Notes: a model not told the origin generated them from the sequence alone. Shown: positions 9,945 through 22,183, counted from the first letter of the stretch. The stretch: DNA of 64,000 bases from Pyrenula massariospora (GCA_021030905.1 JAGFMI010000012.1:1116001-1180000), one strand, 5' to 3'. Numbers and translations are program-made.

Positions 9945-11534
9945 TCACGTCTGTCGGCCTGACTCTAGATCTTGAAGATGGGCATGATAGTCGTCCTCTC
10001 TGGGCGCAAAGTCTGACGTATTAGTCCAGGTATTTTCTCTTTCGCTCTGTGTACTTGTCTTCATAGTCGTTCTAAGAAAATTCCGCATCTTTGACCGAAG
10101 CGAACGTATCCCACCGCTAGGGACCTGCGGGAGCTCCATTCTATGTCTTTTGGAGGCCGATAAAGGCCAGCCATCACCTTCTGCCTGTGCGGTGCTGCGA
10201 CGTCCTCGCAGTCGGCCATACTGTAAGGAAGAGATTGTTGCGCGGGTTTTTTGAAAAGCGCCTTTGAAAAGCACGAAATTGACCGGCATGCAAGATGAAA
10301 TGACGCCGACAGAGACTTCTGCCGTACTTTTTGGATTAGTGTTTTGCACATGAGGATTATCTGAGTCGGAGTACCTACCTAAAAGCTAGAGCAGGGACAG
10401 TTGTCCAGGTTTGGTCCGTAGAGCTCTTGAGTTCGTCGATGCGAAATACACAGACTACTATCGAAAAGATGCAAGCGCTGGTATACCTCATAGTAAGAAT
10501 GTGCGATAATAGAATTGGAGAGAAGGCTGCCTTACAGGAGACCGGTAAGAAAGACGGCAGTAAGACCAAGCTTCTGAGGTAATGATATTTGTAATTTTAC
10601 AACCTGGATCAGAGGGATCGAGAAGAGGTATGCGTCACTGATGACACCGAAGACGCTTTGCACCTCCAATAAAGGAGTCGTTCTCTTGCATCGCTGCATC
10701 GTCAAGTCAGACACCCAATGCTCGCCTCGCCGAGGTATGCATAATATCAGGTTTGCAGCCACGGATGAAACGTAAAAGAGGCTGATCAGAGCCAAACCTA
10801 TCCGTATCATGTGTCTTGCCAATTTACTAGGCTCAAAATATTTCCTGTACAGAAGTAAAATGCTGACTTTGATTGACATATTTGCAAAAGCATAAAGGTC
10901 TATTGTCACGGAGCTGATCTTCGAGCCCGTTAGAAGGAAGTCATGGCAGAAGTGTTAGGGATATTGCTTACCATAGGGTAAAAGCTTGTTATATCTATGA
11001 GACGAATGTCCCATAGATGAAGTCCTACAGGATTCCCAAGCACTAATATCAATGAGCAAAAAGAGCTTCAAATTTGACGAACGTGACTAACCGAGCAGAA
11101 AGAGCACGCAATACGCGATGTTGGTTGCCTGTGAGTACCATTTAGCTAATGCTTATGCCCTTTCGAAGGGAACATGCCGCTGAGAGTATGCAAAGGCCTA
11201 ACCAGTGTCAGTAACCACAGTCTCGTGCTTTAAATATCGGCTCGAAACTCTACTCACAATCGTCGAGACCAAATTGACGCGAGATTTTAGCCCTGGTGTA
11301 GATTCTGAAGAGAACGAAAACCACCATAATTGGCAGAAATGTGTATACACAGATTTTTCCTAGGTAGGCCCGCGAAGGAGGGTTCACAAAATTAGGAACG
11401 ACTCCAGGCGGAGGCGGGACGGCGGGGATAGTAGCTAGTACGGCGGGGGGTATCGTCGAAGGGTCAAAGCCATTCCATAGAGTGTCCATCGACATGTTCA
11501 TGAGTTGGGAAAAGCTGTCGCTGAAGCTCTGCAT
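9945..11534 (-). CDS. Pth11-like fungal rhodopsin-fold receptor
   Basis: Six exons read leftward: 11534..11258, 11151..11092, 11042..10972, 10918..10536, 10486..10379 and 10326..9945. They total 1281 bases (426 residues), and all phases agree. Seven hydrophobic segments fit the fungal rhodopsin-like family (often called Pth11-like). Landmarks are LFRIYTRAKISRQFGLDD after helix 1, LHLWDIRLIDI before helix 3, VSILLLYRKYF in helix 3 and SCMPVNFVLFKGAF at helix 7. There is no CFEM domain. The cytoplasmic tail of about 105 residues is rich in Ser, Thr and Arg. Such proteins act at the plasma membrane as putative G-protein-coupled sensors. The first intron (106 bases) is the least certain, since its acceptor was chosen by phase and by family spacing. 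Confidence 0.85.
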
Positions 11535-13250
11535 ACGTTCAATAGTGGTGGGAAATGGCTCGATCAGTCTAGGTTAATCCAGAAGACATAAGCGGAGAAA
11601 TAACGTTGATCTGTCGTTCAACACAAATGGGAAAATCGAGGAACATTATAGCGAGGCTCCAAGAACAAAAAGTCAGACATCGGGTTAGAAATGGCCCGCA
11701 CTTGAGAAATGTAGCTAGAGACACAACGCCAAGCAAGGAAAATGTCTGGAAGATCTGACAAGGCCCCCAAAGAGGCTACGAGTGTCAACCTTGGCAGTTC
11801 AGGAGTCTTTCGGTGAATGCTGCGGCAGCCGGGGCTGGATCGGCCATTATTCTAAGATCTTCTGCTTATGCTGGATACAGCTCGAGATTGTCGGAAGCTT
11901 TACAACCGAGTACAGCTGCATGCTGTGGGACCACACCTGAAGATCGCTTTTTAGACTTGAGAAGACTAGCAAGTTATTTCTGCATATGTATTGGCTGGCG
12001 ATACTTTTCGCTTAGAAATCATTACTCCTTGTATGCAGTTGTCTGTCAAGCCTAGCAACGCAGAGTAATTCCCAGCACATCTTGCCTTGGTCGCCATATA
12101 ATCGCGCATTTATTGTTTAAATCTATTGAATGAGATTTTTAAGGCCATTAGCTTCATAGGCGATGTCGAGGCAATGACCGTGAGAAGGGTATCAGTAAGC
12201 GCACAACCGTCAACGGTAGAGCAGAGCCGATGGGCCGCTGTCGGTGTAGCCGAAAAAAGGGTCATCTAGCCTTGGAAGGCGCCTTCAAGGCAAGCGAACT
12301 GCCAAACAACTTGGTTCCACGAATTTCATCATAATGTTGCACAACATGGTCAGATGTGAAGGCATTTCCAAAATCGATTGAACGGGTCGTCATTGCGTAT
12401 CTGCAGGCCATTCCCTAGCGCGTTACAAATGGGGCAGGCTGGGTAACACGGTCGTACTTCAGCTACCCGAAGATTTCCCGAAAAGGGTCAAGCTTTTACC
12501 AGTGTAACTTCGTTCTTAAAGTCATTGTTCATTTTGTTGAAACAAGTGAAGAATCTGGCCATCTTTCAACCTAGCTCTATTGGCATAGCGCAAACCTACA
12601 TACACAGTGAGTTGTAGGCTAGGAAACATCTCGTGAAGTGGGAAAAAATTAGTCAACTAGAACGGTATTTAATACAAAGGTACACACCCACATCTGGCTG
12701 CCTTGAGACACTTGCGCTTGCCGGTGGTAACGAGGTAGAAGAATCGAAGATCTCATGCCGTATGAATGATTTCCTGTTCGAATGAAAAATAATGGCTTTA
12801 TCTGCATATGCCTTAAGCGCTATTAGACAGCTGAATAAAGCGATGGCGGTCGCTTGTCCTCCACAACCGAATCGCATTCGTTAACACCAGCTGCCTCACT
12901 GCCTACCTGCCGCGCTTCTTTTCGTCTCATACAATCTCAAGGCTCTCATACGCAAGTGGAGTACCCAGAACATCCAGAAAAGTGCTTCGCTTTTTGTGAC
13001 GCAGACATCGCCGGCTTTATCTATGCGTCCTGCATAGCACCCGGTCCTCTATCTATAGTTCAGAAGTATTCGCTCTATTTTACTTTCGGGACAAGTGAGG
13101 TTCGCTCAGAGAAGGGTTAATGGGTGAGGAGCGTCGAAGGAGCGAGGATAGATGAAGGAGCAAGGCCACCCTTAATAGAATTGCTCTTGATGATGGTCGA
13201 CTTCGAGAGGCTGCTTATACGTAGTTCACTAACTTCTACTCTCCTTACAA
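11535..13250. other. Gene-free stretch, no gene recognised
   Basis: About 1.7 kb upstream of the Pth11-like gene. Several short frames exist but none has domain features or a convincing splice pattern. One near-palindrome (CCTTGGAAGGCGCCTTCAAGG) lies at 12270-12290. Confidence 0.5.
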
Positions 13251-14455
13251 TTCATAATGCCGAGCGCCCCTAACTCTTCACTTTTCACCTCCTCTCTCTC
13301 TTTGGCAGCAGCTCAGATTCGCGCCGAGATCCAGGCCCTCATCAGAATGGTCGTTGAGAACTCGGTCCCATGTATCCTTATCTATATTGTTTTCCCCTCT
13401 TCTTTTAATGCTCTCAAGAGAATCGCGGTGTCGAAGGCACGACTGGAGCTTCGCTTCAACTTTAGCGCGGTATTGCACGTATGGCCCTCCTTCGGGCGCT
13501 TTTGAACGCGATATAGAGGCTGAAGTGCTTGGCGAGACCACAAATGACCTTGAGATGATATGGAAACTTCGAGGGATGTTATGCCATCCTGTCCAAGTTC
13601 ATATAAGTTGGATGGCATGTCTTGCGTTATTTATATAGTCACACCACGTAGAATTCCATCAGTAAGACGCAAAATAGCTCAAGGTTGCCCTTACCGTCTA
13701 AGGATATCTCGACTGACACATGTATTCTGCGTTGACTTGATCTTCGAAATTGTATGTTGAAGTTGACTGTATCTAATCTGGTCCAGTCTCCAGGTGTCAT
13801 AATCACCAAACCCGAGAGTCTTGGGATCGTAAAGATCTCGCATTCGCACTAGTTCGACTTCATCTATACGTTGATTGAAGAGTCAAGCCCACCAGGTTCC
13901 AGCTTCGTCCGGCGCGGCGTAGTCAAGGGTAGTTCTTCACCGAAATCTGATACATCCGTACTGAACAGACCGTCGACATCAGCCTCCAAATCCCGATTTG
14001 CTTCTTTCTTCTTTTCATGCAATGCCCCTGGCGCTTTTTGCCGCTGTTTGACTTGTTCCAGAACTATGAAGCCAAGTAATACAGAAAACGCTTTGTTCGC
14101 TCATTAGACTGCTTCATCCTCGTGCAGATGTGCATCGGTCAGGTCACCGATGACAAACGATTCATGATTAAGCAAGAACAGCCGGCTCCAACGAGGCCAA
14201 GCCTCAACTCAGAATCCGCTCATCTTGACCCATCCATAGCTCAGGCTGGACCAGAAGCAGCTCAGCTCCCTAAACGGGAGTGGAAATCGTTCGTGCCTGG
14301 ATTGGGGCGTGGCAATCTCTATTATATATAACCTCCTTGTACGGACTGGCAGCGGCAGTTGCTTTTTCATCAGCCACCCGTGTCTTCAATGTAATAAAAG
14401 GGCGTAGTCTCGAGCTTGCAGTGGAGACCGAGGGGTAGGGCGATATGTCGTGCAT
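13250..14455 (-). pseudogene. Decayed coding relic of unknown origin
   Basis: The minus strand holds several stretches that read like real protein, rich in charged residues, for example LHEKKKEANRDLEADVDG, RMRDLYDPKTLGFGDYDTW and CLRHRDSLESIKRRG. They lie in different frames without a plausible splice pattern, so the unit looks broken in several places. I do not recognise the family. It may be an old mobile-element gene or a dead host gene, and it lies in the longest gene-poor block of the left half. Confidence 0.45.
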
Positions 14456-14975
14456 AAGTAGGGGTGCGACTAGACAGGGTGAGGATAGGTGAGCACGAAA
14501 TGACGTTGATCTAAACTAGCGAAGGAGTGAGCTAAGCGCGCGTCGAAATCTTATTAATGGCCCAAGGCTGTTCACTAATATAGTAAGATGAACTATCCAT
14601 ATGACGATTCAGTCTACGATATTATGGAAGTGCTCGTATTATTGACTAGGAAGGCTTATATTCGTTGACGCTACTCAACTATCTAACTTAGCCCTGATGG
14701 CTACCTACGTTCCAAAACGCGCATGAAGAATGAAGGCTCGTGATTTTATTACCTCACCCAGCGCACGCCTCAATGCCTTTTAAAACTAGAATATCAAAAT
14801 CTTTGGATCCTCGATATCTCTCGCAAAAGCAACAATAGGGGGTATAAAAACGCCATGAAATCCTCCCGATGACAGCGGGTCATAATAATCGCTAAGCAGT
14901 AAGAAGCCCCGAGTCTAGAATTTCTCGAATCCGAGAATGAACCGACCAAAAACTCCCGGAAACCATGTTGACGCT
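14456..14975. other. Spacer downstream of Med14, nothing recognised
   Basis: About 520 bases that include the 3' flank of the leftward Med14 gene. No coding or repeat signal was seen. Confidence 0.5.
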
Positions 14976-17900
14976 TTAATCGATCTCAATGACCTGTCTG
15001 CCCTGCGTGTTGGCCTTCTGTGTAGCACTTTGAGCAGGCCTGCCACTCGTCTGAGCAGGTACAGCACCAGCGCGTATCTGTCCGCCGGGTACAGTCCTGT
15101 TTGCGGATGACGGTGCCGCCCTGCGTCCTTGGTCAGAGCCGGCCTCGGTATTTGGTTGCCCCATACCCGCCTTCTTCCTCCCCATTGTCGGACTTCCATT
15201 CCCGGAATCGGGTTTCTTTTGTTGGCGCCCCTCTTGTATGACGGGTTTGTTTTTATCCTTATCCGACCTCGCGGCAGCATCTTTTTCAAGCTCGGCAAGC
15301 ACCTCTCTCAGCGCTTCCCAAATCTTTCTTAACAGTGGCTCTGGATTCTGAAGCTTGCACGCTGCCCCATCGTCGAGTGGTACCCAGGCCATCTCCGCCA
15401 TAGACCCATCCACGGAAGGCGCTACCGGGACGACCGCCCTTATCCCAAAGACCTGCTCCCTTAGCATCTGCTTCACAAGCGGCGAATCCTCGGGACGACT
15501 CGAATACCGCACCACCCAAAAGAACCCCTCTCCTCTCCGAACAGGATTAATCTCAAAACTAGCGCTCGGACGGACATAGCGGAGACAATAACTTTGCGGT
15601 CCTCGATCGAGAACGTGAAATTTCGGTAGAGTTTTGAAAGGAGATGAGGGAGGTGAGGTACTTGGAGATGTGGTAGCGTCTTGTCCATTTATTTGCAAAT
15701 GTTTAGACGGCGGTGCTGTTTCCTCCTGCATAATATCGAAGACGGACAGAAGAGGAAGAGTAAAGTCGAGGAGGCGGACAAGGTTGTCAAGGCCGGTGTA
15801 GGAGGAGAGCCGCGAGGTGAGAATTTGAAGGAGGGAATCGCGGATACGGTGGTGTGGGGAGGAAGGGGAGAAGGCCAAGGAGACTGGAGGCGTAGGGGTG
15901 GAGGTCTCGAGGGAGTATGGAGAAGAGACAGAGAAATTGATGGTTGCAGAGAAATCGGGGTCTGCAGAGTATTGAAAGGTGATGTGTTTAAGCGAGGTGG
16001 ATTTGATTGTTAGTCGAGGGTACTGTAGAAGACTGGTTCTGCAGGCGAAGAGGAAGCTAGCTAGCTGGAATCGCTGGAGGAGTACAATGACCACGGATTC
16101 GTCGATTGGTGTGTCAACGGCTGTTTCGAGGATGTTGTTTCGAATTACGAATGGGTGTAAAGGATGTGATCCTGTATTGATGCCGTCGTATTCGCTCTGG
16201 GCTCGCACTAATATCTTTTTATTAACGGGATGATATTGAATTACGCATTTTAGGTATTTGCATTGGCTGTCATCGTTCTTCTTGACACGGAAAGGTGTAT
16301 GCAGCTGGACATTTTGCGGGAGACGGTCAGGAGCAAAGAGCATCGCAAAAGAGGCTTGAGACGCCGTTTCTGTCGCATTGTTTTCTCTTCCAGGCAACAC
16401 GATGTTTGTTGCTGGAATACGCAGACCTGAAAGAGCATCAAGGTTCGTCCGTAATGATATCAAGCAACAAATATGTGCGTCCAATTTCGAAAAGAATGAC
16501 GCGGTATAGCCTTCCAAGTGTAGCGGGAATCCTTCGATTCTTTCGGTTGATACCATAGCGTCTCCCGGTGGAGCGTGGAGAAGCCACCAAGAATCGCCAT
16601 CCATACTGTGCGTAGCTGCCACTGACCAGTCTGTACCCCACATTGCTCGTCGGAAAAATATGTATTTCAATGTTGTTCGCGGGAAAAGCTGGCGGAAGTC
16701 TGCCTGGTCTGAAAGTTTCGGAGGCTTCGTCGTCTCCCAGCCAGCCGTGAAAGCTTTCTCTGCAAGCGCTTGTTCAGCCTCCACGCAGCGGACTAATGCT
16801 AGCCTCCGAGACGCGTCGTTGATTACATCCTTGGTTTGTCCAATTTCGAATTCTGCCCGAGCAGTGTATTGAGAGATTGGCTTGAATGCAAACATCCCAG
16901 AAACCGGCTCTACACAGATGGTGACCGTCCTTGAGTGCGTAAACTGTACCTGTAAGTGGCATTCGCTAGGCTCGTAATATGATCCATCCAGGTTAAGGGA
17001 TAATGTACCTTCTCGGTACAAGCCATTCTCACTTATTTTGTCATAGAGGCGGTCGAGGATCCAACATGTATGGCATGCTACTACGGATCGCAAAATTTGA
17101 TCCATAGACAAGTGATCTTTTTCAAGAAGAATATTGTGGTCGTGTATCTCTTCCTTCTGTCGCATCCATCTGATGGCGAGTCGCGACGGCCCTGGTGTCT
17201 CTCTTCCGCTAGAAGTCTTGTGCTGACCACTCTGAATGCCGATTTCAATCCAGCTTTTTGGAGTCGCTCTGTTGACCCAGTACTGTACGACTAAAGTCCG
17301 ATGTATCAGATCTATCCGAAGATTCTCCGACCATTGGCTCTGTGACAGGTCAACCGCCTGTTTTCGTAAGATATTAAGCTTATAGCTTAACGTCAAGTCA
17401 TGGAGAAAGTTATAGCATCCATGAAGGCCGTCTTCAAGTAAGATGGCATCCAATTTGCCCTCCACATGCTGTCGCAGCTGTTCATCAATGGTCTCTAGAG
17501 CAGGAGAAAATAGAAATCGGAAATCCATGAAGAAAAATTGCGATTTCGCATCTTCGTCTGCAACCGACAGATCAACTTCAAACTCTCCAGACACGTAGAA
17601 GGTCACTCGCCCATCGTGAACTCGATAGGTTTCGAATGATGGAGGTATATTCTCGTGTAAAACAAGCCGCGAGCAGAGAATTTGATTTATCTGTCGTAAG
17701 GTCCCCAACATTTGTTTCGAAGTTAGAGGTTGTGGCGGAATGTAATTCAAATCTGGAAGATTGGCGACTCTGCCTGTCGAAAGAACTTCAATGGCTGTTT
17801 TCAGATCTGGGTTCGGGACTTGTGCGTTGGCTAAATCCCGCTTAATTTCCCCAAGCCGATGAGCGGCATAATAGTAGAGCTTTTTCTGCTCGTGCATCCA

Positions 17901-18656
17901 GACATTGATGTCAATCAGCTTACTGAGACCATCTGCGTTCCGGCTCCAGTCGGAGACAACGAGAAGCTTAATGAACCAGTCTCTTTGCTTTTGCCCAAAA
18001 TTGAGGATCTTGTCCTTCTTGTCCAAATTATTCTTGTGTTGGTTCCCGGATGGGACGGGAGCGCTGACCGGTTTTCCATAGACGCCATTAACCTGAGAGG
18101 ATTCTGAAGGGAGTTGTATTTCAGAGAGCTCATTGACGAGATCCGTTAAGTCATTCCAGGTCTGCTGAACAGATCGGTTGATCAGCTTGGCTAGAGAAAG
18201 GAGCGAGACGTGCTGGATCTCGGGCGGAAGCGCGCTGAAGCCAGAAGTAGGCGCAACTCTCGGTAGTGCGCTACTGCTTGCTTCTGGAGCATATGGCTCG
18301 GCGGATTTGCCATTTTCGAGACTTTTGGACGTTGACGGAGGTACGTGATCGTGATCTATGCCATTAACGAGCCCGTTTTGAAGATTCGATCCTTTGGCTT
18401 GAACGATCCCTTGGTCATTCAATTCTGTTCCATGCTGAATCCCATTCATCGCTGCTGGGTCGATCAATCTACCGGGCATGATCTTTTCCGCTCCCTTAGT
18501 CCCGACCTGCTCCACCACACCACCCTCCGCTCCTCGACCCGAATCGAGACCACCTCCAGCCTTTTCGGTCCCCTGAGCCTGCTCTATTTTGGCGTTGCTT
18601 TCGATCGCATGAAGGGGTCTGGGATCAGAATGGCCGCGATCAGAGGTCTGAGCCAC
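14976..18656 (-). CDS. MED14: Mediator complex subunit 14 (Med14/Rgr1)
   Basis: Single uninterrupted frame of 1226 residues, about the usual size for fungal Med14. After a disordered leader of about 140 residues comes the Med14 N-terminal domain: LPPEIQHVSLLSLAKLINRS, then a helical stretch with QRDWFIKLLVVSDWSRNA and LIDINVWMHEQ. A long middle region with beta-rich repeats follows, and the C-terminal 120 residues are polar and low in complexity. Med14 is the backbone that joins the head, middle and tail modules of Mediator and links activators to RNA polymerase II in the nucleus. The first ATG of the frame is used. An N-terminal intron cannot be excluded but is not needed. Confidence 0.95.
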   Translation of the reverse strand: MAQTSDRGHSDPRPLHAIESNAKIEQAQGTEKAGGGLDSGRGAEGGVVEQVGTKGAEKIMPGRLIDPAAMNGIQHGTELNDQGIVQAKGSNLQNGLVNGIDHDHVPPSTSKSLENGKSAEPYAPEASSSALPRVAPTSGFSALPPEIQHVSLLSLAKLINRSVQQTWNDLTDLVNELSEIQLPSESSQVNGVYGKPVSAPVPSGNQHKNNLDKKDKILNFGQKQRDWFIKLLVVSDWSRNADGLSKLIDINVWMHEQKKLYYYAAHRLGEIKRDLANAQVPNPDLKTAIEVLSTGRVANLPDLNYIPPQPLTSKQMLGTLRQINQILCSRLVLHENIPPSFETYRVHDGRVTFYVSGEFEVDLSVADEDAKSQFFFMDFRFLFSPALETIDEQLRQHVEGKLDAILLEDGLHGCYNFLHDLTLSYKLNILRKQAVDLSQSQWSENLRIDLIHRTLVVQYWVNRATPKSWIEIGIQSGQHKTSSGRETPGPSRLAIRWMRQKEEIHDHNILLEKDHLSMDQILRSVVACHTCWILDRLYDKISENGLYREGTLSLNLDGSYYEPSECHLQVQFTHSRTVTICVEPVSGMFAFKPISQYTARAEFEIGQTKDVINDASRRLALVRCVEAEQALAEKAFTAGWETTKPPKLSDQADFRQLFPRTTLKYIFFRRAMWGTDWSVAATHSMDGDSWWLLHAPPGDAMVSTERIEGFPLHLEGYTASFFSKLDAHICCLISLRTNLDALSGLRIPATNIVLPGRENNATETASQASFAMLFAPDRLPQNVQLHTPFRVKKNDDSQCKYLKCVIQYHPVNKKILVRAQSEYDGINTGSHPLHPFVIRNNILETAVDTPIDESVVIVLLQRFQLASFLFACRTSLLQYPRLTIKSTSLKHITFQYSADPDFSATINFSVSSPYSLETSTPTPPVSLAFSPSSPHHRIRDSLLQILTSRLSSYTGLDNLVRLLDFTLPLLSVFDIMQEETAPPSKHLQINGQDATTSPSTSPPSSPFKTLPKFHVLDRGPQSYCLRYVRPSASFEINPVRRGEGFFWVVRYSSRPEDSPLVKQMLREQVFGIRAVVPVAPSVDGSMAEMAWVPLDDGAACKLQNPEPLLRKIWEALREVLAELEKDAAARSDKDKNKPVIQEGRQQKKPDSGNGSPTMGRKKAGMGQPNTEAGSDQGRRAAPSSANRTVPGGQIRAGAVPAQTSGRPAQSATQKANTQGRQVIEID

Positions 18657-20162
18657 GGAGGAATGGCAAATGAAAATCAGGTTTTCCGATGGGGTCGCAT
18701 CTGGATGTGGCCTTGATTCTGCGCGGTTTGCGGCAGGAGGTTGGGCCGGAATGTGTGTCGAAAGAGTAAAGTCGGAGCAGGCGCGCAGCGCAGGATCGAT
18801 TTGACGCGAGACGGTTGAAGCAAACGGATGAAAGTGAAGGAGAGTGATAGATTCGGCCAGTGCGACAGGTGGTGGAGAGGAGAGTGTTGGCGAGTCGAGC
18901 GCAGTTTGTCAAGCACAGCGCGAGGCTTGAGGATCCGGAAAGCCTCCTACGAGAAGTGACGGCAGGGACGCCGAGAACGGGCCATTCACGGTTGGCGCGC
19001 AATTCGTTGCCCGCCAACTACTACGACACGGAGACAGCGCCAATAACACCACCGACTCATCACGTGAAATCGCATCCCCTTTATTGTCGCTCACCGGCTG
19101 AAGGATTGGGGGGACGTTCTTTGTTCTGTTTATGGCTCTAAAGCGTGCCCATCCTCCTGCCCTCATGTTTTGGACCGCCACGATCCATGATCTCTTCGTC
19201 GTCTCAGGGCTAGAGAGCAACTCCCCGCAAGCCTGCACGCCCCCACGGTTGCTTTTTGCAGGTCCCGGTGTGGGTGGGGCAGCGACAACTCGTCAGGCAG
19301 GGGACCAGGATGCCATCAGCCCTGCTCGTTGCTTGTGTTGTTTGAAAGCCTCTGTCGTACGCTTGTCACGCTTCTAACCTGCTGGAGATGGCTCCGGAAC
19401 GCAGACCTTCTTAGCTGAGTATCCGACAGATTCGAAGCGCGCATGTACCCCCAAGTTCTATGATCCCTCGGAGCGGGGCACCAGCGCGATTTGAAGACAC
19501 TGCGTTGCCTCCATCTTTGAGATCGCTAGTGCGACGGGCGACGGCAGATGACGATTTTTAGATGGCCTATGGCTCATTGCTGGGCTGGCGGCCCGGAGAT
19601 CTACTCGCTCAAGGCTGGCACGTCAATAAACATAAAGTGACTGCACCGTCCGTGACCACTTCATGGCTAGCGCCCCCGTGATGGCCGCAACTCTCCTTTA
19701 GCACACACTTTAGATGATTGTCACCTCCACTCCTCCGTCCCTTTAACTGGAGTTGTCATGGGATGAGATAGCATCGAGCGCTATAGGAGATAGATCACCG
19801 TGAGTACCTCGGGGTAGATAGGTACCAGATAGCCACCAGACTGGTAGATCTTGTCCATCTTCATGCTTCCGAACGGCCACCCCCTTCTGCCACCGTCTGA
19901 GATCGTGGTGAGCCGTTCTTGAGAATAATCATGGCCTCGATTTGACGTGAATTTTCTGTCCGCTAGACTTTTTGATAAAAATTCAGGCGCAAGAGCCACC
20001 TTTGCTGACATGACTCGGGGAGCTGGACAGCTCCCAAGCCAATCACCGGGCTCATCCCCGCAGAATGGTTTGTCCGCATTTCAAAAAACACCCCAAGCTA
20101 CCTTCTCCACCACGTTGCACAGCTCGTAGTCTGGCAAGCTTACTCTCGGGTCATCTCTCTAG
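18657..20162. other. Divergent promoter region of Med14 and Atg22
   Basis: About 1.5 kb that must hold the Med14 promoter and, at its right end, the unlocated first exon of the Atg22-like gene. No other coding signal was found. Confidence 0.55.
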
Positions 20163-22183
20163 GTACCTCGACATGACCAGACCCTCCACAGACCACCCTT
20201 GCGACGAGAAAATTCGAACTCCAAAGCTTCCTTTATCTCCCCAGCACCCTCTTCCGAGGCTGATGATGAAGAATCATCTTTAGAAAGTGATGTATGTGAT
20301 GTACGGCAATCGGGGATGATGCATCAACGTCAGCCTCAATACGATGGCGAGGACACTCGCCTCACCAGCCAGAAGGAGTTGGCGGGCTGGTACAGCTATG
20401 GCTGGGCCGCAGAAGTATTCGCCATCTGCGCTATGGGTAATACCGCCGCGATTCAGATGAAGAGCTCAGGTGCTAATACGGGGACTGCATAGGCTCATTC
20501 CTACCCATTACCCTCGAGCAGCTAGCCCGTGACCAAGGTACCTTGAAAAGCAACCCGCACATTTCCTGCAAGACTAGTTGGAAGCCGCCATTATTTACAT
20601 TCCTCGACAGTAGTGATCCGTTTCAAGTCAGGAGAGAGAAAAATGAGCATACTGCCTGTGTTGTCAGAATATTGGGAGCCGAGATCAACACCGCTAGCTT
20701 TGCCATGTACACTTTTTCGGTCAGCGTCCTGGTGCAAGCATTACTTATAGTATCTATGTCTGGGGCAGCGGACCATGGTCAATATAGGAAGATGCTTCTC
20801 TTGGTGCTAGGCTTCACAGGGGCGGTCGCTACCATGGCCTTTCTCCCGATCTCATCTGAGCTCTACCTGCTTGGCGCATCATTTGCCATTGTGGCAAATA
20901 CATGTTTTGGCGCTTCGTTCGTCCTGCTGAACTCTTTCCTACCTTTGTTAGTCCGTCAGCATCCCTCTATACAAATTGTCGATTATGACGACGTGACCGT
21001 GCAATTTGAGGCAGAAACGAGTGATATCGTTGCTGTCCGCTCGACGATGCCGGACGAAGCGTCAGCTGAAATTATAAGACCTACGACGTCTTTACTCGCC
21101 GAGGATCAGCCCGATCGTACTGTACCGAACGCGCCAGCACCTGACGTCTTATCGCCAGAGCTCAAACTGTCAACAAAAATCTCTTCCAATGGGATCGGGA
21201 TCGGTTACATTGCTGCTGTCCTCGTGCAGACAATTGCAGTGTTCGTTGTCAAGGCTACCGGCTCTACAACATTCTCCCTCCGGTTTGTAGTATTTCTCAT
21301 CGGCTTATGGTGGTTCAGCTTCACAATCCCGGCCGCATTTTGGCTAAGACCAAGGCCTGGACCACCTTTATCTGGTCACAGGGACAGGAGCTGGCTAGCA
21401 TATCTTGCTTATTCTTGGAAAGCTTTGGGCAAGACGATCATCCGCGCCAAGAGGCTCAAGGACATGGTGCTATTCCTTGCAGCGTGGTTCCTTTTGAGCG
21501 ACGCCCTCGCTACATGCAGCGGGACTGCCGTTCTCTTCGCGAAGACCCAGCTTGAAATGGACTTAGCGGCTCTTGCTCTCATCAACGTCATCGTAACAAT
21601 ATGTGGCATCGCAGGAGCATTTTCTTGGGGTCACATATCCCGCTTTTTCCAGCTGCGTGCCTCTCACACCATCGTGGCTTGTATATGCATTCTTGAGTTA
21701 GTTCCACTCTACGGGTTATTGGGCTTCATACCAGCTATACAAGACTTAGGTGTTCTGGGTCTACAGCAACCGTGGGAGATGTACCCGCTCGGCGCAATCT
21801 ATGGATTTCTCTTGGGAGGTCTGTCTTCCTATTGCCGCAGCTTCTTCGGAGAGCTCATTCCCCCTGGGTCAGAAGCGGCATTCTACGCGCTGTATGCAAT
21901 AACCGATAAAGGCTCGAGCATATTCGGCCCGGCAATTGTGGGAGCAATTACGGACGCTTATGGTGAAATCCGGCCAGCGTTCTTATTTCTCGCTATCTTA
22001 GTTGGCTTACCACTACCCCTCATGCTCTTGATTGACGTTGATCGGGGCAAAGTGGACGCTGCTGAAATGGCTAACGAGCTTGAGGGCAAAGCGGTTGTGG
22101 ATGCTTCTCGGATACGGTACGGTGCGATACCCACCATCAACCTGGTGGTTGATGAAGAAGAGAACGAATTGTCAAGTGATTAG
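20163..22183 (+). CDS. atg22: Autophagy-related vacuolar amino-acid effluxer Atg22, first exon not located
   Basis: Exons 20163..20436 and 20493..22183 give 654 residues. The 56-base intron splits the Gly of [20 protein letters not shown], a block highly typical of Atg22. The protein has the MFS-like pattern of about a dozen helices, including [31 protein letters not shown] and [11 protein letters not shown]-like motifs near the end, and an acidic central loop. In yeast, Atg22 sits in the vacuole membrane and exports amino acids released by autophagy. The conserved N-terminal part begins after a plausible acceptor (TCTCTAG) at 20162, so an upstream exon with the ATG is expected but not identified. 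The stretch between LARDQ and GAEINTAS looks diverged from family norms. Confidence 0.88.

Noticed and set aside
20010-20067. Candidate first exon of Atg22 starting at the ATG at 20010
   Set aside because: Its end phase does not fit the acceptor at 20162, so the start exon is left open.
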